In this document: positions 61,101 to 64,000 of the stretch, one piece after another
Numbering within the stretch: the first letter of the stretch is position 1
Layout: each line of letters opens with the position of its first letter
Assembly: GCA_037893225.1 (NCBI GenBank)
Contig: JAZGUH010000370.1
Coordinates: forward strand, 1,054,001-1,118,000
Direction of reading: 5' to 3'
DNA: 64,000 bases
DNA from: Hippasteria phrygiana
Lineage: Eukaryota > Echinodermata > Asteroidea > Valvatida > Goniasteridae
Position numbers and translations under genes: made by a program
Notes under the pieces: model-generated
What the model saw: the letters and a program-made list of their open reading frames with translations, nothing else
The model's database searches: none
Told to the model about the DNA's origin: nothing

Positions 61101-64000
61101 TGTTTTGGGTCTTATACCATTCCCCATGTGAGGGTTTATACGGACGCACAAAATAGCCAAAAGTACGTGTTTTTTTGGGGGGGCTAAAATACAACATTTT
61201 GTGAAGAAAGTGCTGGGGAAAATGTGCTGAGAAGTCAAATACCTTGAAGAGTGCAGACAGTATCTTTAAAACAAGGTAAAAAAGAAGAAATTTAACAGTT
61301 CAAAATGAACGTATTATATGTATACAAGCAGGAATTGCTGCTCATTATACGGACGTCCTACACCGTAAAACCAGTGAACACATGACGCGTTTATAATCTA
61401 AACACTATTGAACATTAAAACACTTGGGTGTTTATATCATAAATGCAATGTGTTTATACGCGTAGGTTTAAACACAGTGGTTAGCGGGGTTTCAATTCAA
61501 ACATGTTCAGTGTTTATTCACAAACGTGTCGAAATGTTTATTAAGTGTTACAGATTTGCGTTTAATTTTGTGTTTAGAAGTTAAACACATGGTTTTACAG
61601 TGTACCTTGGTTGTCTCTTCGGATTCGTCCCATATGCGAAGCCTGAGTTGCAGTTTTCCAGAACTCCCAAGTTCGTCTCTTGGGAGGTAGACACCCACTC
61701 TGAGGGGCAGGTCGTTCTGAGGGGTTCCGCGCCGGGCGAGCCCCGACGCACCCCGAGGCGTCTTCGGCCGCACGGCCAAGCCGAAACCGGTGAAGTGGTT
61801 CACGACCATCGTGCAAAGTCCATCTTTCACAAGAACCTGGGAGTCATCGCAACTCTCAGAGAGGTCCTCCCAGGGTGAGGAGGAGGAGTTCTGCCGTACA
61901 CCGCTCAGCTCCCACTGTGAAGGGTCTTCCACGTGGACAGGAAATGTCAGCATCACGGGAAGATTGAACTTCAGACCGGAGGTCCCGCAGTGGACGACGG
62001 GGCTACCAAACGCTTCACCACCGGGCGGGAAGAGCTCCAAGCTACGCGGCACGTAGATGTACACTATCACCCGTGAGCTGAGGGCACCGGGTGGAATGAC
62101 CAGGGTCACGCCGTAGGACCTCAGCTGCAGACGGCCGCCTTCCTTGTCCAGGAACCTCCCAACGAAGTTGTGTCCGCAGCGAACGACGGACTTGGTTGGC
62201 TTCCAGGAGGATTTGATGGTTTTCCAAGCTTTATTGTCCAATAGGGCTTGGATCTCTGGAAGTTCGACGGGCGAGGAGGTTCTGCCACTCGGGCGCGTTG
62301 CAATCGGTTCCCGAAGATGTTCACGGTTCTTGGTCGTTTTGCGCGGCGCTGGGACAGGGGCCTTGCTCTTACGATTTGTTTTCGCTCTCTCAGTTGGGCC
62401 TGCTGGGATTGCCGGTTGTGGGGCAGAAAGCTTCCTACCCAGGGCACTTTTGACAATCCGGCGGTCTGACTCATTCTCGTGGTCAATGGTGTTGGACTGT
62501 ACATAATAAAAAAATAACTATAATTATTAATTATAAAAGTCAAACAAAATAAAAGTCAAAGGCGTTCACCACTAAGTCTTGTGAATCAAAATGGATAACG
62601 CACATCTTTCAATTCCATAAACTTGTATGAGAAATCACACTATGTATTGCTTGTTCCTGGCGATAATCATTATTGGTACAACAGGCCCTCAGTGATTTTA
62701 AAAGGGTCACGTCCTTCGGATGAGACGTTAAGCTGGAGGTCCCGTGAAATTTATAGGATCAGTGCACGTAAAAGAACACAGAGCACCTGTCACGAAAGAG
62801 CAGGGTTTGCCCCGGTGCCTCTAATCCCAGCTCAAAGATGGCCCATTGCACGAAAATCATCTTACAGATGACATCGCTACCATCTATAAATTAAAGCTGT
62901 ATATTGCTTGTGACTGGAATTCTGCTGTTGTTTGCGTAGCATGAAAATCAGAGTTTGGGTTAGTAACCTGTTTTTAAAGTGCAATGCTTTCTTGTGGTGC
63001 TCAGGAGTTCCCGTATTTATACGTATAAGGATGGGATGTTTTAGGGATGGCATAAAGTTGGGTCAGGTTTAACTTTGCCGACCATCTGCGACTACTTGAT
63101 ACGGTCTGGGACTCTTTGCCAATACGGTCTGTGATCATTACGACTGTGTACAAACAAGGCTTTAATGGCCTTCGAAAACGCTCGGAGATCCTACTGACCC
63201 TAGATACAAGGGGCAGATCTTGTCTTGTTTCGTCAGGCAGTGCCTTGATGACAGCCCAATCAACGCCGTTGGGAGAGACTGCAGTAGAATCTATCACGCT
63301 ATCTGTGCAGAGATCTTCATCGTATTGGGTGACATAACCAGACGAGTCATCCTTGTAACCAGACGATATGTCGCCCTCTGTCGGTGGGTTTGGACCAGAT
63401 AAACAGGCCTCTCGGATCCGAGCGGGGTAGCTCCAGGCTCCCGAAACATTCTTCTTTTGTCTTTGTGTCCCCGGTGGCAAGTTGTAATACTCATCTGCAC
63501 AGCAACTATCTGTAGAGAGGTCATCATCTACTTCTTCATAGTCTTTATCATCCTTCGGAATTAAGCTGACATCTTCATAAGCATCTCCCTGGGATACCCT
63601 GCAGTAATGTGCTACCGTCTCCGTGCCATCTCCTGCCGGGGAACCAGACAAGGCGAACTCGTATTTTGGTCTGTGTATCTTGGGGACCGATTGAGGGGCG
63701 GGTGTGGTGGAGTACCGCTCCTCAGACGGCAGCGACAGTGGTGAGTAGGTTGATCTTCCATGTTTCCTGGTTGGCAGTGGATCGACAGTGTCATAATCGC
63801 AAGACCTTTCTGTGTGCTGTGAACAACTTGCTGACTTGGGCTTCTCTTTCGCGAAAGCGTCAGTAGTTATCCACTCGTATACGTCCTGATCACAACTGTG
63901 AGAATCTGAGAAGCCCTTAGTTGATTTGTGTCCAGTTAATACCTCAAGCGCTTCGGTATTAAAAACATCCTCCTTATGTATCACCCCGCGAGCTTTTAGC
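57209..64000 (-). CDS. ZU5-UPA-death-domain protein, UNC5-like (at least 5 exons, 5' end outside window)
   Basis: A predicted intracellular signalling protein or receptor tail. About 980 residues are encoded here; the N-terminus is missing. Order on the minus strand: acidic region with many tyrosine motifs (exon at the right edge), basic linker, ZU5 domain (RCGHNFVGRFLDKEGGRLQL ... NHFTGFGLAV), UPA-like region (two short exons), death domain (LCLYLDGEKRWKNLADHVFG ... AVEIVREEI), then a tail of about 200 residues. ZU5-UPA-death is the cytoplasmic order of UNC5 netrin receptors, UNC5CL and PIDD. UNC5 ends soon after its death domain, so the tail is unusual. All internal junctions are phase 0 with GT-AG ends. 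The first junction (63199 to 62496) is the least certain. No immunoglobulin, thrombospondin or membrane segment is inside the window. Confidence 0.78.
58202..58660 (-). mobile_element. TTAAAGG-ended element family, copy c
   Basis: TTAAAGGTAATTTCCAACAT near the left, GTAGGGTCAGGGAACCAGAC in the middle, TGTATATTAGGC at the right. It lies in the intron between the second UPA exon and the death exon. Confidence 0.7.
59183..59401 (-). CDS. ZU5/death gene: UPA-region exon 2
   Basis: A 73-codon phase-0 exon, TTTGATTACAG|ACC to GACAGA|GTAAGT. Encodes IPSRKFWQDPRGFVDIALTF, then HPLECDFVIGHRSQNDNLAV. A TTAAAGG-family element starts about 30 bases upstream of its acceptor. Confidence 0.78.
59432..59830 (+). 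mobile_element. TTAAAGG-ended element family, copy d
   Basis: GTAGGATACAACATTTC at the left; palindrome GATTGTCGGCCGACAATC near 59662-59685; right end GCAAATGTATACCACATAAG. Intronic. Confidence 0.72.
59860..60010. repeat. tRNA-like inverted fragment
   Basis: ATCCGGATTTCGAACC and GATCGAAATCCGGA face each other about 90 bases apart. A TTCGAA B-box-like core on the minus strand suggests a decayed tRNA-derived sequence. A fragment of the GGGCCTGTTTG MITE follows. Confidence 0.4.
60212..60410. mobile_element. CACTGTAAAA-type MITE, copy c
   Basis: CACTGTAAAAAAGTTGGTCA to CAACGTTTTTGCAGTG, with TA on both sides (60210-60211 and 60411-60412). Same orientation as copy a. It sits in the intron between the two UPA exons. 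Confidence 0.85.
60655..60786 (-). CDS. ZU5/death gene: UPA-region exon 1
   Basis: A 44-codon phase-0 exon, TAATACAG|AGA to GAGGAG|GTAAGA. Encodes RVEKAEQLSRVLDTTHRLFL and VDVNVDIRDLNEQW. The place between ZU5 and death domain, and the beta-rich pattern, fit UPA; no strong signature residue. Confidence 0.75.
61361..61602. mobile_element. CACTGTAAAA-type MITE at the ZU5 exon splice donor
   Basis: CACCGTAAAACCAGTG at the left and CATGGTTTTACAGTG at the right. TA lies on both sides (61359-61360, 61603-61604). The interior is rich in TGTTTA/TAAACA. The right TA is bases +2 and +3 of the intron on the minus strand. Confidence 0.82.
61606..62496 (-). CDS. ZU5/death gene: ZU5 exon
   Basis: Follows TTTATTATGTACAG and ends ACCAAG|GTACAC, 297 codons in phase 0. 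About 105 residues of basic, proline-rich linker come first. The ZU5 fold follows: GHNFVGRFLDKEGGRL, VTLVIPPGALSSRV, VVHCGTSGLKFNLPVMLTFP, then NHFTGFGLAV. The donor GT includes the T of a TA duplicated by a MITE in the intron. Confidence 0.85.
62640..62900 (+). repeat. Dispersed retroelement-like repeat (SINE/LINE tail type)
   Basis: GTCCTTCGGATGAGACGTTA, AGCTGGAGGTCCCGTG and GCACGTAAAAGAACACAG resemble a widespread invertebrate retroelement motif (GACGTTAA, AGGTCCC, CACGTTAAAGAACCC), recognised from memory. It fills the intron between the first two visible exons of this gene. Confidence 0.5.
63199..64000 (-). CDS. ZU5/death gene: tyrosine-motif exon (partial at window edge)
   Basis: Open from the window edge, with motifs AHYCRV, DAYEDVSLI, KDYEEVDDD, DEYYNLPPG and SGYVTQYDED, all potential phosphotyrosine sites. 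I end it at TCTAGG|GTCAGT (63199), which is phase 0 and joins to SNTIDHENE. Without that splice the frame runs to a stop at 63001-63003, giving a C-terminus ending YKYGNS. So it could instead be the last exon of a separate upstream gene, or an alternative end. Confidence 0.6.

Overview
This is eukaryotic nuclear DNA from an animal. Genes are split by GT-AG introns, exons are far outnumbered by introns and intergenic sequence, and the non-coding part is packed with short inverted-repeat transposons, tRNA-derived SINEs, minisatellites and one satellite array. The gene families (acid sphingomyelinase, a somatomedin-B GPCR of Methuselah/adhesion type, a ZU5-UPA-death-domain protein) together with the repeat style suggest an invertebrate deuterostome: echinoderm, hemichordate or cephalochordate. 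I cannot choose between these, and the assignment is an inference.

Layout. From 2.6 to 22.5 kb (+) lies a complete 12-exon acid sphingomyelinase gene (SMPD1-like, 570 residues). All seven expected metal-ligand and active-site residues are present. Its introns hold at least a dozen mobile elements, several nested. From 22.5 to 44.5 kb there is no recognisable gene. This stretch holds a hAT-like element with a perfect 8-bp target duplication, a long hairpin, a ~6.7-kb satellite array (26.4-33.06 kb) interrupted by a foldback element, a 31-bp minisatellite at 34.2-34.8 kb fused to a large inverted-repeat element, and many copies of a TTAAAGG-ended repeat family. From 44.5 to 52.8 kb (+) is a three-exon seven-transmembrane receptor (955 residues). 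A deleted mariner element with a transposase remnant lies just downstream. From 57.2 kb to the right edge (-) is a gene of at least five exons encoding a tyrosine-motif-rich region, a ZU5 domain, a UPA-like region, a death domain and a long tail. Its 5' end lies beyond the window.

The three genes are unrelated in function as far as can be seen: lysosomal or secreted lipid hydrolysis, cell-surface signalling, and intracellular death-domain signalling. They are not arranged as a functional cluster.

The most notable structural point is that two unrelated transposons, in two genes, have inserted within a few bases of a 5' splice site without destroying it. One is a foldback element with a 9-bp target duplication that copies the whole donor sequence. 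The other is a TA-targeting MITE whose TA duplication is part of the donor. I saw no clearly new molecular system. The window is mainly a well-preserved record of nested non-autonomous transposition around three ordinary genes.
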